DNA of 64,000 nucleotides from Otatea glauca. Taxonomy: Eukaryota; Streptophyta; Magnoliopsida; Poales; Poaceae. The stretch lies in NCBI GenBank assembly GCA_036346275.1, contig CM070730.1:45306918-45370917 (forward strand). Direction: 5' to 3'. This document shows, one piece after another, positions 33,861 through 45,553 of the stretch (the first letter of the stretch is position 1; each line of letters begins with the position of its first letter). The notes under the pieces were generated by a model. The model saw nothing but the letters and a program-made list of their open reading frames with translations, ran no database searches and was not told the origin of the DNA. The position numbers were made by a program, and so were the translations under genes.

Positions 33861-36800
33861 ATGGGTGACGATCGAAGGGCGATGTATGACGGATGGAGGA
33901 GTGATGGGGGCACTCAAGGAATGGGCGATCACGGATGCTTTCTTGAAGCAAGCATTACCGGAGGAGCTGAATATGTGTATTGCCCGTGTACCCTCCGCGA
34001 GAATAACAGCTACTTCAAAGAAGGATATAGTGCAAGATCACATTTGCAAAACGGGTTCATGCCTAACTATTTGGTGTGGCACCGTCATGGAGAGGCCGCA
34101 GGCGTGCCATTGAGATGTAAGAGATGCCGACCATGTGGAGGATCACGACCGGATGGAAGACATGCCGATGATCTTGGCAGAGGGTTCAATTTAACTCCGG
34201 GAGGGTCACAGCCGAGGAGGTTAAGGAATTCTATAGGCTACTTGTCGCCTCGGACGAAGTCGCATGACTTGACCAATGTGACCGCCCCGCAGCGGTTACA
34301 CGCTTATGTCGATGAAGTCGAAGTTCAACTTTTCGAACAAATGCTTCAACACTTTGCTTGAACTAATGAATGATGTCCTTCCGCCTAACCACAAGATGCC
34401 AAAGGATTTGTACCAATCGAAAAAGTTGATGGCGGCCTCGGGATGAATTACCGTAAGATTGATGTGTGCGAGAATAATTGCATGTCGTTATGGAAGGATC
34501 ATGACAACGATACCCATTGTATGCATTGCGGTAAGTGCGCATTCGCTGAGGTGGTAGATGAGGAAGGGTATCACCACTACAAAGGTCGCGACTAAACAGC
34601 TTGGTACATGCCGATCACGGATAGGCTTAAATGATCGTACATGTCAAAAGAAACAAATAAACATATGCGGTGGCACAAAGAAGGTAAACGTGAGGACCAA
34701 GACCCGATATGATGGTGCATCCGTCGATGGCGAGGCATGGCGTGCATTGGACCGATTCGATCCTGCATTTGCAAGCGACCCTAGGAGTGTCCGTCTTGGT
34801 TTGTCCACGGACGGTTTCACACCTTTCAAAGACAAGCGCTAGCCCCTACTCTTGTTGGCCGGTCTTCATCATGCCATACAATCTTCCACCGAGATTTGCT
34901 TGAAAGAGGGGTTCATATTCCTTGCTCTTGTCATTCCAGTCCTAAGCATCCAGGAAGGATCTCAATGTGTTCATGCGCCCTTAATTGATGAGTCAAGAAG
35001 TTGTGGCGAGGGAAAAGGCATACGACAGCGTTGGTGGCGAGAATTTACCTTACGAGCCGCATACCGTGGTCGGTCCATGATTTGTTGGCATATGGCATTT
35101 GGGCGGTGGTGTGTTCATGGTCGCTGTGTTATCCAATTTGTATGGTCGACTCGATGCATTCAGCTCACGACGGTAAAAGATCACATTCTTCGATTGCCAT
35201 CGACGATAGCTTCCGACAAGGCACCCTTTTAGGAACGACGCCAAAGCATTTCAAAAGGATGAAAGTTAAAAAGGGCGCCTGGCGACTCACGGAGAGGAGA
35301 TAGGTGAGTGGCATAGTCGGCTTGTACGATCTACTAAGTGGGTTTCATCGGCTATGGAAAGGAGCACAACTCGACTCATATTTCTTTTCTTTGGGAGCTG
35401 CCTTACGCGAAAGCTTTGATTCTCGCAGATAACATAGATTTGATGCACCAAGAGCGCAATGTGGCGTAAAGCATCATAAGCATGGTGTTTGATGTAACCG
35501 ACAAAACAAAGGATAACGTGAGTGCTAGGAAAGACATGGGTGATCATTGTTCTAGGCCGTGGCTCGAGGTTAAAGTTGGTTTAAATGGGAATGAGAGCCG
35601 CCACGAGCTCCATATCGTGTGAAGCCGTAAGACCGTAAACAGATTTTGAGGTGGTTGAAAACTCTAAAGTTTCGACCGCTATGCATCTAACATAAAACGG
35701 TCGTGAATGTTAGCACCGTAAGCTAAACGGGCTAAAGAGTCATGATTACCATATTATCATGGAAAGACTTGTTCCGTAATGTTTCGTGGCTATTTTGATA
35801 ATGAGTTGTGGAGGATGTTGGCCGAGCTCGCCATTTCTACAGCAAATATGCGGTAAAGAAATCTCTAAGACGTTGATGCGTTAGAGAAGGGAATTCCATT
35901 GCTTGTATGCAAGTTGGAAAAACTTTCCCACTGGTTTTATGAATGTGATGCAACACCGCTTGGTGCATCTACCTTGGGAAGCGAAGGTTGGAGGTCCGCG
36001 CAGATTTAGATGGATGTATAGTCGAAAGGGAGTTGAAAAAGCTTAGAGCTACAATGCGCAACAAGGCAAGGGTAGAGGGTGTATCGCAGAGGCTTATGCA
36101 CGTAAAGAGATCACAAACTTCTCAACAAAGTATTTCGCACGCAAGCACAACGTGAATGTCCGTAAGAATCGGTACCGTGCCGCGGAAGATGAACCATTGA
36201 GCGAACTTAAGCTTTTTCAATGCAAGGGTCAACTTGTTGGGTCGTACACTGCACACCATGTTGAGTATGCGGAGTGGAACATGGACATGCTTTACATGTT
36301 CACTAACATGGTAGAAGTTGAAAAATATTTTGAGTAAGTGACTTTCTGAATTATGTTTTCATCATTTCAGTGTAGTGTCCTTTTTAACCCGAGAATAAAT
36401 GACGCAGAGTATTTGACAAAGAAAATTGGAAGTCAACTCAACAACCCACAACTAAGCAATTGGATAACCTACGTCATGATGGGTTCAAAGGCGGCCCAAG
36501 CTTCGTGCAATGGTTCCGTCAACATGTAATTTGACTATTTATTCATTTTTCTAAAATGAATTGTTGTTGTAACTTAATATTAGACTAACAGTGATGAATG
36601 TTGCTATATTGTGTATGCGTGATGCCTCCGTCCCTGAGGATCTCCGACAGCTCTCACATGGTGATGTGACGGCAAGGAGCTATAGTCGCTGTGATGTGAA
36701 CGGTTCCGTTTTGAACAGTGAAATTAGAAGCTAGCCGTCCACTTGCGGCCACTTCTAACAGCGGAGTAGTCACAACGCCATCCGATTCCGGTGGCGATAT

Positions 36801-37305
36801 ATTAGACTACTACGGTGTTGTACAAAACATAATTGAGTATACCTTTGGGGTGGCAAAGATCCGAAGGTCGTGTTTTTGATTGCCATTGGTTCGATCCACA
36901 CAACGGCACACGTGTCGATGACTTTGGGATGGTGGAGGTGAAGCACGATTCGCGGCTTGAGGCCATATCAATAACATCGTGCTTGCACATCGAGTTGAGC
37001 AGTGTACTACGAGCTATCCTCACCGTAGCTTGAAGGCTTGGTGGGTTGTATTTAAAGTTAACCTCAAGTATACCCTCCGGGATGTTTCGTATGTGGCAAG
37101 TAACGTAGAGGATGATGTGGGTGATGTATATCAAGAAGAAGCTATAGGGATTCTTTCCTTGTCTCCGACGGGCGGGACTCGATCAATTACCTACCGATGC
37201 CACAGACGTAATAACAGATGAACCGGCCCGTCACGGAAACGCCTCAAAAGTCGAGTAAGTATTGCACGCCTTCAAGCACGCCTCAATGAAATACGAGTCG
37301 CGTAG
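33861..37305 (+). pseudogene. CACTA TNP2/TNPD-type transposase, copy B, degenerate
   Basis: ATG 33861 opens MGDDRRAMYDGWRSDGG. Domains in order: a transposase-associated N-terminal domain ending NGFMPNYLVWHRHGE (to about 34095); a Transposase_21 core from about 34375, with KMPKDLYQSKKLM near 34400, ASGMNYRKIDVCENN near 34435, DNDTHCMHCGK near 34505 and GEAWRALDRFDPAFASD near 34730; a DUF4218-like block near 35755-36010 (GYFDNELWRMLAEL-type, FMNVMQH); and a DUF4216 block at 36815-36960 (YYGVVQNIIEYTFG, FDPHNGTRVDDFGMVEVK). The last codons read RLNEIRVA, stop at 37303-37305. Multiple frameshifts make it inactive. Confidence 0.88.
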
Positions 37306-37486
37306 CGCATTCCACGCGCCGGCGACTTTTGATATGTATATTTTGTGAGATTATTGTTGCCTCGCTCATTTGTACAAGTCATTGTTGTCTCCTTCATTTT
37401 TACATGTTATAGTTGTCTCATTCTTTTTGCAAGTTATTTAAAATTATTTGTAAACTCAGATACTAACTCTTGTCAAATTTGAGCAG

Positions 37487-39830
37487 ATGAGTATGTTCGG
37501 GCATCAGTTGACAAGCTTAAAGGCAAGTTCGGTGGTCGTCCTCGGAAGGTCGAGGAGCAAGGGTTTTGATGGTCGACTCGACGGCCGGCGGTGCCATATT
37601 TCTTTGGGCGACGTAGATTAGACAAATGGCAGAGCAGCTCCGAGGTGCTTGATGGCGAGCACGAGAAAAGCGCGGAGAGCGACCACAGGAGGACGAGGCG
37701 CAGGTAGGGGTTGTAGAGGAGGGGCAGTTGGGATGTGAGCATGATGACATGGGCGAGGCGGACGACGAGGAGGTCGTTGGGGGTGGTGGCGGTGGGACGA
37801 CAGTCTGAATCTGACGCCGAGGCCGAGGCGTGGCAGATGCAGAGTTGGAGGCGACCTTAGAGCCGATTGAAGAGGGCGGGTCTTCTTGAGTACCATCAGT
37901 ATATGTGTAGTATTGGATTATCATTTAATCTCCATATTTACATTGTAATGTCTATGAACTAATTATTTGCATTTCAGGTTTCGTAAAACCGTCTCAGTTC
38001 GTCCGAGATGCAACCCGGTCGATAGGAGGTTGATAGAGGTACACGGAAGCAGGTAACAGTTATATCTTCTCCTTTAGCATTAGCTAGGTGACAACTTATT
38101 GTTTTGATGCATCTTTGTCTTGTATTTTGTTGTAGGCACTTTGGAAAGAGCCGGGTTGGACTGGACGGGCCACATTACAAAGGTTAACGCCGTCTTTGGG
38201 AGCCCTTGGCGGTACTACTACCCCGGCATGGTTGAGTCGCGGGAAAGATTTGCGCCCACAACCGGAAGCACTCGGCGTTGAAGGAGAACGTGGAAGGAGG
38301 CGAAGACAACCAAACATGTCGTAGCAGATGTGGGTGGCTTCAGGTGAGTTTGCGTTATTTATTTACTCTATTTGAGTATTACTTTAAATGTAAGTACAAT
38401 TTGACATGTGTGATTATATGCGGAGAGGTTCCGCTTGAGAACGAAGACGATTACAACGCTTTGAAGAAGGCCAAAAGCGTCTTCAACAGTGGCACAAAAG
38501 GTTGTTTGAGATTCATTCAAGAATGCACACATTCAAGCCGTCATCAATTTTACAAGAGGGTGAAGAAGGTGAACATGAGAAGAGGACCAGAGGCGAGGAG
38601 GATACACCTGACAGAACAAGAGTATCTCCAGAGCTCGGTCGATTGGATAATGAAGGACATGGAGGCTTGGAGGTGGATGTGCCGGTACTGGGGATCGGAG
38701 GATTTTCAAGAAAAATCAAATAGAAATCGAGGGAACAGAAGAAGTAGATTGGGGAAGCACAAGTACGGCGCAGACGGACACATTGGCCTAGAGCAACGCA
38801 TGGTAAGTATCGGTATTATAATTGTTAGTGAATTTGTCACTATGTTTCTAACTTTGCATCGTAGGAGGCTGAAAGTGGGAGTACTCCCACTTTGTGGAAG
38901 TTTACATCCGGGGGCACCAAGGCGAGGATCCACAGAACCCGGATGTGTTGTGCGACGATGGGGCTAGTGAGAGGATGGTAAGTATAAATGACACAATATG
39001 TTTTGTGCAAATTTACATCCAGGAGCACCAAAATGCTGTTTTGTAGGCGTCATATGCAGAACAAATGACACAACGTCATGGGCCGGAGGTTTGATTGGAG
39101 AGCCGCACCGGTCGATGTGGAAGCGTTGTACCACGCTGGAGGGGGCCTAAAGCATGGGAGGTTCGTTAATAAAACTGATTTTATTTGTTTTCGCTCTACT
39201 AAGGAAAAAAAATTGCATGGTCACATTTGAGTATATATCGTTTGTAGGTGGGCCATAGGGGATGGAGTTGTGGACTGCGATCGTCCTCCACGAGGCTCGG
39301 TTTCCTCACAGGGGAGTGCTCGCTCGTCGAGGTCCGCACGAGGAGGCTCGTGAAGCGCGAGAGGAGGCTCGTCAAGCGCGAGAAGAGTCTCGTCAAGCAC
39401 GAGAGGAAGCTCGTAGAAGCCGAGAAGACTTAGAATACATGAAAATGTATCTGCAGGTACAATCTCAACTTTGAACAAAACGCTCAAGTTTACATTTGTG
39501 ATTAAAATCTAACAAACAATCTATATGCAAGAATCGTCACAATCTCTTGGACCTAACGTGCGGTGTTTCGCCTCTCTGTTCATGCAGTAAAGATACTTGA
39601 GTTCATTACGCTTTAATTCACTTAGCTCGTAAAATCACGAATTCACAAACCGGACTATTATGTCATAGGGCTCCCAGCCACCTCCCTCCTACATGTTTTC
39701 TCCGCACATGCAGCCACCACCACAAGGAGAAGCATCACAGGTGCTCGGCCTCCCTGCGCCCTTCATAAACCCTCATGGGATGAAGGCACCACCCCTAGGA
39801 GATGCACCTCAGGTTATATGATATTCTCAT
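37487..39830 (+). pseudogene. CACTA second gene (TNPA-like / Transposase_24), copy B, relic
   Basis: The start ATG 37487 follows a GCAG acceptor and reads MSMFGHQLTSLK-like sequence. Then an acidic segment in pieces (37620-37890), the block ENEDDYNALKKAKSVF near 38436, SVDWIMKDMEAWRWM near 38635, and a heptad coiled coil at 39340-39430 (EEARQAREE repeats) ending QVQSQL near 39474. Pro/Gln-rich mini-exons follow up to about 39812 (for example FSPHMQPPPQG-like near 39690-39725). Exon borders are GT-AG by eye. Frame changes interrupt it. Further small exons may lie at 39893-39960 and 40050-40155, and a last one near 41520-41620. Confidence 0.75.
39338..39430 (+). repeat. 21-bp minisatellite encoding a coiled-coil heptad
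   Basis: About four copies of GAGGAGGCTCGTCAAGCGCGA-like units, encoding E-E-A-R-Q-A-R. The same array occurs reversed in copy A at about 10100-10200. The period of exactly seven codons keeps the heptad register. Confidence 0.85.
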
Positions 39831-40194
39831 GCATTCTTTATTTTCAAAAACTCTATTATGTGTACTTCATATCACAAACTATGATCCACAGAGCTCCCAC
39901 CTCCTCCTCCTTTCTACATGTTCAATCCACGATGCGACCACTTCTATAGGAGAGGCACCACGGTAAAGACGGATCGGTTCAATTCGTTATTTAAAATTTG
40001 AATGAATGATTTATATGTGGCATGATGTACTGTCTATGCCTTACAGGCTCCCACCTCCAAACCCGTTCTATATGTACCCACCACCTATGCCAAGCCAAGG
40101 AATGCCTATGTACTTCAACCCGTGGGACCTCCACCACCTCGAGACGACACCACATGTATGGATGTCGAAAATATTATAAGTTTGCGACACGAGC

Positions 40195-40500
40195 TAAGTT
40201 TGTCAATTCTTGTACAAATTGCCGTTTTGGATGTGTGATTGATTATCTAAGGATCGCTAGAATGTCTCCTTTTGGTTTGAGAGATTGGTATATATATTAT
40301 AACGCAAATGTTTCTTTGTCTCACGAGTGGATGTCCTATTTACTAGAGAGGTCATGCAGAAAATTTGTACATTTCAATGACTTAGTTTTAAGCCGGTTTA
40401 AAGAGTTGAAAGGTTGGTTTCGGTCTTTTAGTAGAGGTAGTAGGTTTGGTGTCTCGTTTGTTAATTTTTCGTTAGCTTGAACTTTGTTGTGGAGTTTGAT
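40195..40500 (+). repeat. First copy of a ~300-bp direct repeat inside CACTA copy B
   Basis: Matches 41765-42065 closely (GTCTCACGAGTGGATGTCC, AGAGAGGTCATGC, CTTAGTTTTAAGCCGGTTT, TTGTCTCGTTTGTTAATT-like). The copies are about 1.57 kb apart. The first copy includes the 3' part of an ORF, probably by chance. Confidence 0.9.
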
Positions 40501-41764
40501 GACTTGGTGAGCTACCCGCCCCATCCCTTCCTTTCTCTTGCTCAAATTTAGGAACATATGCTTCCGTAGGAACTTTAGTTCATTCTTTGAATATGAGATT
40601 ACATATGCTTCATTGAATATGAGATTACGTGCAATGGATGGACATATACTTAGTAGGAAATCTAGTTCATTCTTTTAGTATATATATCAATCTTAGTAAT
40701 CTGTTGCAAAAGTGATAATTTTTGTTGAAATGCACAACTGAGTCGATTTTAGGATATTTAGGCAACTCTTTCTTAAACCTTGCACAAATCATCTCAATGT
40801 TCATACTTGAAAAGGTTAACTTGTGTGCTTATGAAAGTTCATTGTTTGTGCTCGGTAGATAAGTGATGGTTTACCAAATTATTAACCCATTACATGCTAT
40901 TTGATTTTTCTTTACGTCAATAACTTTTGATTTGAACCTTATATTGTGTCGACTTCATGGAATTGAAAAGTTATCTTAAGACAACTTGTTCAATTGTGAA
41001 CTTATGTTTTAAATGCTTTATATGGCATCCTTGTAGAATGTTGTTTGCCCATGTACAATCTGATTGTTTATCCTTGTAGAATGCTTCATATTTGTACTTT
41101 GTATATTGAACTCTTAAAATGACTACCAAAACTCTTAAATGCTTCTTTGAACTATTTTCACTGTTTGTTATCTTTTGAATACTCAGTGATGCAATTGGGG
41201 TCTTTGGAAGTTGAATTAAGTAATTTTAGTTGTAATCTTGGCCTTATGTTAATACTAGAGAGTATTACTTTGAGACTTCATTGAATATGAGATTGATGTT
41301 CATATGATTATTGCGGCATATCTTGACTAGCTAAAGACGTGTAGTTATTATATATAGTATCTGTTCTTGTTTAGCTTGACTGTCATATTGATATTCTCAT
41401 ATTGTGTCTTGGTTGAATAGTACTATTGATATTCTCATATTGACATTCATGTGAATCAGCATAATGTTACTTGTAGCACAACCTAAGTTAATCTTGAACT
41501 TGCGGGTTTCTAGGTCACGCCCTCCAAAGACGTACTAACGGCGACATCATAGAAGACATCTTCAACAAATACGACGGTGGTGGTAGCGCCCACAACTCTA
41601 ACAACCCCGAGGCATGAATTCCATTGTGAGCTCGATTGGTGTATAATCTGTTGTACTTTATAACTTGTTGTGATGGATACGTTGTGATCGACTTATTGTG
41701 ATGGACTTATTTTAATGGATCATGGATTGTATCTATTGCGGTTGTAATGTGTTGTACGTCATTG

Positions 41765-42065
41765 CGTAGTTTACAAATTGTCGTTGGATGTGTGATTGGA
41801 TTATCTAAGGATCTCGCTAGAATGTCTCCTTCGGTTTGAGTGATTGATATATATATTATAACCGCAAATGTTTTTTGTCTCACGAGTGGATGTCCTATTT
41901 ACAAGAGAGGTCATGCCGAAATTTTGTACATTTCGGAGACTTAGTTTTAAGCCGGTTTTGAAGAGTTAAAAGGTTGGTTTCAGTATTTTAGTACTGATAA
42001 TAGGTTTGTTGTCTCGTTTGTTAATTCTTCATTCGCTTAAACTTCATTGTGGAGTTTGTCTTTTG
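41765..42065 (+). repeat. Second copy of the ~300-bp direct repeat inside CACTA copy B
   Basis: See 40195-40500. Between the copies, 40500-41510 is AT-rich with no recognised feature, and 41513-41640 resembles a short terminal exon (ending AACAACCCCGAGGCATGA). Confidence 0.9.
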
Positions 42066-42196
42066 TGTTAGTGTTTCTGATCAGATTTGAACAAAATAGA
42101 TGATCCTTCTTATTTATTCTTCGCTTAGCAATTTTTAGTTTCAATTTTCTTTTTGCCTTTTCTTTTCTTCTTTAGTTGTTATATGTATTGAGTGCG

Positions 42197-42198
<2 letters not shown>

Positions 42199-42224
<26 letters not shown>
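42199..42224. repeat. (AT)n microsatellite
   Basis: About 12-13 uninterrupted AT units just before the right subterminal array of CACTA copy B. Confidence 0.95.
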
Positions 42225-42227
<3 letters not shown>

Positions 42228-42261
42228 CATACATTTGGATATATATACATTTTTTGTAAAA

Positions 42262-42735
42262 TGACGATTAAATTCGTGGGTTTATTAAATCCACGAATTT
42301 AATCTATTTAAATTAAATGGGTTTAATAAACCCACGAATTTATCGATTAAATTGTGGGCTAAAAACCCACGAATTTATCGATTAAATTCATGGGTTTAAT
42401 AAACCCACGAATTTAATCGATAAATTGTGAGTTTTTAGCCCACAATTTAATCTGTTAAATCGTGGATTAATAAACCCACAATTTAATCTATTTAAATTGT
42501 GGGTTTATTAAACCCACGAATTTAACTCGAAACCCAATTAAATTCGTGGGCTTAGCATAAACCCACGAATTTAACTTAAATTCGTGGGTACCCACGAATT
42601 TAATTAATTAATTTCGTTGAGTTAAATTCGTGAACTAAATTCGACGGTTTGCTCACGAATTTAAATTAAATTCGTGGGTTTTAGCTTAAATTCGTGGGTT
42701 TTTGGCCCACGAATTTTTCCCTGATTCTTGTAGTG
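42262..42735 (+). repeat. Right subterminal and terminal repeats of CACTA copy B
   Basis: At least fifteen copies of AAATTCGTGGG or its complement CCCACGAATTT, many paired as close inverted repeats around short loops, ending CTTGTAGTG. Some copies lost C or G (for example CCCACAATTT), a pattern expected from deamination or drift. Confidence 0.92.
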
Positions 42736-42967
42736 CAAGTTATCTTTTCCACTACAATAGTTATTTGTTTCTTAAGCCCTTAAGGCATAATGGTGTAAAC
42801 ATTGACCATAAGGTCGTTTGCTTTATTTAATAATAATTTGCTTCTTCTTAGTTAATTCGTTGTGTGGAATGATATTTCATCTATGTTTCTACTGTGTGCA
42901 CTAGCGTGATCCTGGACTAGTGCAATATACACAGAGGGTTTCGGATTTGCAAATCTGGGTCCCGACA
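42736..42967 (+). repeat. LTR piece, Tekay/Del-like, right part with LTR terminus
   Basis: It resumes with the target triplet CAA and GTTATCTTTTCC, matching 18058 onward, and ends GGGTCCCGACA at 42967. This is the reverse complement of the LTR start at 18144. No primer binding site is evident after 42967, so the parent was probably a solo LTR or a decayed element. Confidence 0.75.
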
Positions 42968-44020
42968 CTAAGCAGATGAACATTTTGAACAATACATATT
43001 ATTGATGGAAGTTCTGCTCGGGGTGTATGGAAAAACAGAGCATCATAGACAGTAGCGTGCTGAAGAATTAGATTAGGTAAGAAAGATAGTTTTGGATTAG
43101 GTAAGAATTGGAGTAGGTAAGAAAGAAGTGCAGTAGTAGCCATGTGAAGAGGAGAAGAGAAGTTACAAGAAATTAATTTGGTGATCGACAATAGGTAACG
43201 TCATTATTATTTTTCGAGCAGGGACAATTGGCTAATGTAATAATCTTTCTCACAACCCATATGTCAAAGGTTTTAATCCAAAACTTAACATGTGGCTGCC
43301 TCTGTGATTAATTCACACAATATGTACTTCACATGATCACATATTCACATCAACAACACATGGTCACATAATCATTATAGCTTAGTGCATGTTACGAACA
43401 ATTATTTGATACTTGTCAATTAGTTTCAATTTTGATTCTACCAGTTTTACACAAAGTTATGCTTTAGCAAGCTCCTCTTTCTTGATCAATCATCAAACAC
43501 AACGACAAATATACCTACTGGTTCCATGGCTCTATTTTCAAGTACATGAGTATACATAATCCATGTGAAATTGACAAGACAAATGCAAAGCTGTATGTTC
43601 TAAGAGATATTTGTCTTTAGGAATCATGTATAAAAATATTTATCTTCATGAATCATGCATGTTCTAAGATATACTTTGGTCACCCTTCGAATGATACATG
43701 GTATCAATCCTTGCAGCATGCATTTTTCTCCAGAATTCAAAGCAGTATTTCCAGATTATTTTGCTTTTACAATTTTATTTCATACTTTTGTATATAATAT
43801 TTGTGGCATACACAAAAATATTCAGCATTCTCTTGTGTTGCACCTTTGGAATTCAGTGGGTTTTAATAACCTTAAACTAGTGGAGAATAGTGATCCACAC
43901 AATACAAATACCAAATACAACCATGCAAGAACCGTATATCTTAGAACATACATCAATATTAAACACTCAACATATATCATCAAAGAATAATCTGGTAGCA
44001 ACCCACCATTCGTTGGAGTT
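42968..44020. other. Unassigned stretch
   Basis: About 1.05 kb, AT-rich. ORFs here are short and unsupported. A small direct repeat of GTAAGAAAGA-type sequence near 43075-43125 is the only structure I see. It may be the interior of the CACTA element that ends at 44621, but no left terminus is visible. Confidence 0.4.
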
Positions 44021-44029
44021 GGACAGGAC

Positions 44030-44290
44030 GAGTCCATGTGACGGCCGACGAAGGAGACGACAAGGAGGAGGACGGTGCCGAAGGGGTCACGGTTTCGCGA
44101 GGAGGGCGACGAAGGGGTACTCATGGTGAGCCTCGCGAGGAGGGCGACGAAGGGATCACAGTCGAGGCCAGCAACAGCGTCCTTGAGAGGCGGCGCCGGA
44201 GATGCCATCTGAGACGTGCCCTCGAGCGACAGGGAGGAGGCCGAAGCGCCAGGGAGGAGGTCGAGAATCGCTAGGGTTTGCGGGAGACGA
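44030..44290 (-). other. GC-rich segment next to CACTA terminus C
   Basis: GC-rich with GAGGAGGGCGACGAAGGG repeated twice (44099-44116 and 44139-44156). On the minus strand it reads through a 165-codon frame (44319-43822), of which only the GC-rich half could be leader-like. By position it resembles the GC-rich leaders of copies A and B. It could also be a captured host fragment. Confidence 0.45.
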
Positions 44291-44320
44291 AACACATAAG
44301 TCTGCGCTACGAACCTCAAT

Positions 44321-44621
44321 CGATATGTTTATATAGCGGTCTGAGGTAATATCACAGACGGTTCGTAGTTAGAACCGTCTGTGATATGAACTTATCACAG
44401 ACGGCTCGTATTCAAAACCGTCTGAGATCATATCACAGACGATTTTTAAATAAAACCGTCAGTGATATGGATGTATATCACTGACGGTTCATGAAGAGTA
44501 CCGTCTGTAATTATATCACTGACGGTGTCACTATAGAACCGTCAGTGATGTTCTTTAGCACAGACGGTTTTTTCAAACCGTCTGTATTGGGGCGTCTACT
44601 ATAAGCCTTTCTGTAGTAGTG
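44321..44621 (-). mobile_element. CACTA terminus C (right end of a third element, truncated or non-autonomous)
   Basis: Ends CTGTAGTAGTG at 44621, reverse complement CACTACTACAG, a classic CACTA start. Inward lie alternating ATCACAGACGGTT, AACCGTCTGTGAT and ACCGTCAGTGAT motifs, about ten in 250 bases. This family differs from copies A and B. No transposase sequence of its own is present nearby. Confidence 0.88.
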
Positions 44622-44959
44622 CATATACACCTTGTAGACTTCAGTGCATACCAATTTTTTTGCATATGAACCAAAATCCAACCAAAAAATAAATGCATAC
44701 CGAATTTTTTGCTACCCAAAATTTCAATGCTATACCCCGAAATTTCGCCCTCCACGGCCGAGATTTGCTCGCCGGCGCCCGGATTTGTCCGGATTTGGCC
44801 GGACTACAGAGAGAAGACGAGTGTGAGCTTGGGAAAGTGAAATTTGCAGAGGAAGCTGGAGACACACCCTGTGAACTTGTGAAGCCAGATCAATGATTGA
44901 AAATGTATTAAAACCAGTGCACTATGAACATATAAAACAATGTATTTGTCAACCCTAAA

Positions 44960-45045
44960 ACACACCAGCACCCATAGCTTAGTGGTGAAGCTCACCTCTA
45001 GCAAATAAGAGGTCTTGAGTTCAAATCTTCATACTGGCATTTTTT
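44960..45045 (+). other. tRNA-like segment with A-box and B-box (SINE head or tRNA pseudogene)
   Basis: TAGCTTAGTGG at 44975-44985 fits an RNA polymerase III A-box, and GAGTTCAAATC at 45017-45027 fits a B-box, 31 bases apart. Between them ACCTCT ... AGAGGT forms a six-base stem around an eight-base loop, like an anticodon arm. T runs follow at 45039-45044 and 45051-45060. The acceptor stem does not pair well, so it is not a functional tRNA. A tRNA-derived SINE is the best guess. Confidence 0.45.
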
Positions 45046-45196
45046 CGTAACTTTTTTTTTTGCATAGTTTCAAGCATGTAAAAATTATAAAAACTTTTGT
45101 ACATAGTTGGAAAGCATCAATTATGTTGTCATAAAATTTTGAGATGATGATAAATCATAAACAATTCCCAAAAATTATGGAAGTGTTACTTCACAG

Positions 45197-45553
45197 CAAG
45201 GTTCAAAATTTCGGCGAAATTTCGCCGCGATTTTGGATTTCGGACCACCCCGAAATCTCAAGTACCGGCAGGAAAAAAAATTTGAAATTGCTACAGTAAA
45301 AATCCGAAATTTCGTTTTTTTGGGCGAAATTTCGTGTTTTTTGGCCGGTTTTGAAAGTTTTAGGGCCAGATTTGACCGGATTTCGCACGAAATTTTGGGT
45401 TTTTTTGCCGAATTTTGGTTTTTTTTCCCAGATTGGACCAGATTTGAATTTTCAAATTCAAAAATTTGTCCTAAATAATTCCGAAATTTCGAAATTTCGC
45501 CGAAATTTCGTTATCCGGCCTAGGGCGAAATTTATTTCGAAATTTGAAACCTT
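45197..45553. mobile_element. Small inverted-repeat element of CGAAATTTCG motifs with 9-bp direct repeats
   Basis: Starts CAAGGTTCAAAATTTCGGCG and ends GAAATTTGAAACCTT, so about 20 bases of imperfect inverted repeat. Flanked by ACTTCACAG at 45188-45196 and 45554-45562. A 9-bp target duplication suits Mutator-like elements, while hAT would give 8. The interior repeats CGAAATTTCG palindromes. On both sides lie related segments (45053-45190 and 45570-45710: GCATAGTTTCAAGC, GGAAAGCATCAATTAT), a wider duplication. A related CGAAATTTCG fragment is at 46130-46345. Confidence 0.6.

Larger units (their letters stand above)
32179..42735 (+). mobile_element. CACTA (En/Spm) DNA transposon, copy B, complete with both ends
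   Basis: 10,557 bp. It begins CACTACAAGAAACAG and ends CTGATTCTTGTAGTG, good terminal inverted repeats of about 12-15 bases extending into shared subterminal motifs. CAA at 32176-32178 and again at 42736-42738 is the 3-bp target duplication expected of CACTA elements. It inserted into a Tekay-like LTR. It carries a GC-rich leader, a TNP2-type transposase relic and a TNPA-like second gene, then about 2.8 kb of AT-rich sequence. Confidence 0.95.

Noticed and set aside
42262..42735. CRISPR-like array of regularly spaced repeats
   Set aside because: The motif alternates in orientation, spacers are short and AT-rich, and the array abuts a CACTA terminus. It is a subterminal repeat array in a plant genome.
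43655..43990. 111-codon ORF
   Set aside because: AT-rich, hydrophobic by composition, with no motif and no supporting context.
44975..45027. Functional tRNA gene
   Set aside because: A- and B-box-like sequences are present, but the B-box lacks the GGTTCGA consensus and no acceptor stem pairs. Kept only as a tRNA-like segment.
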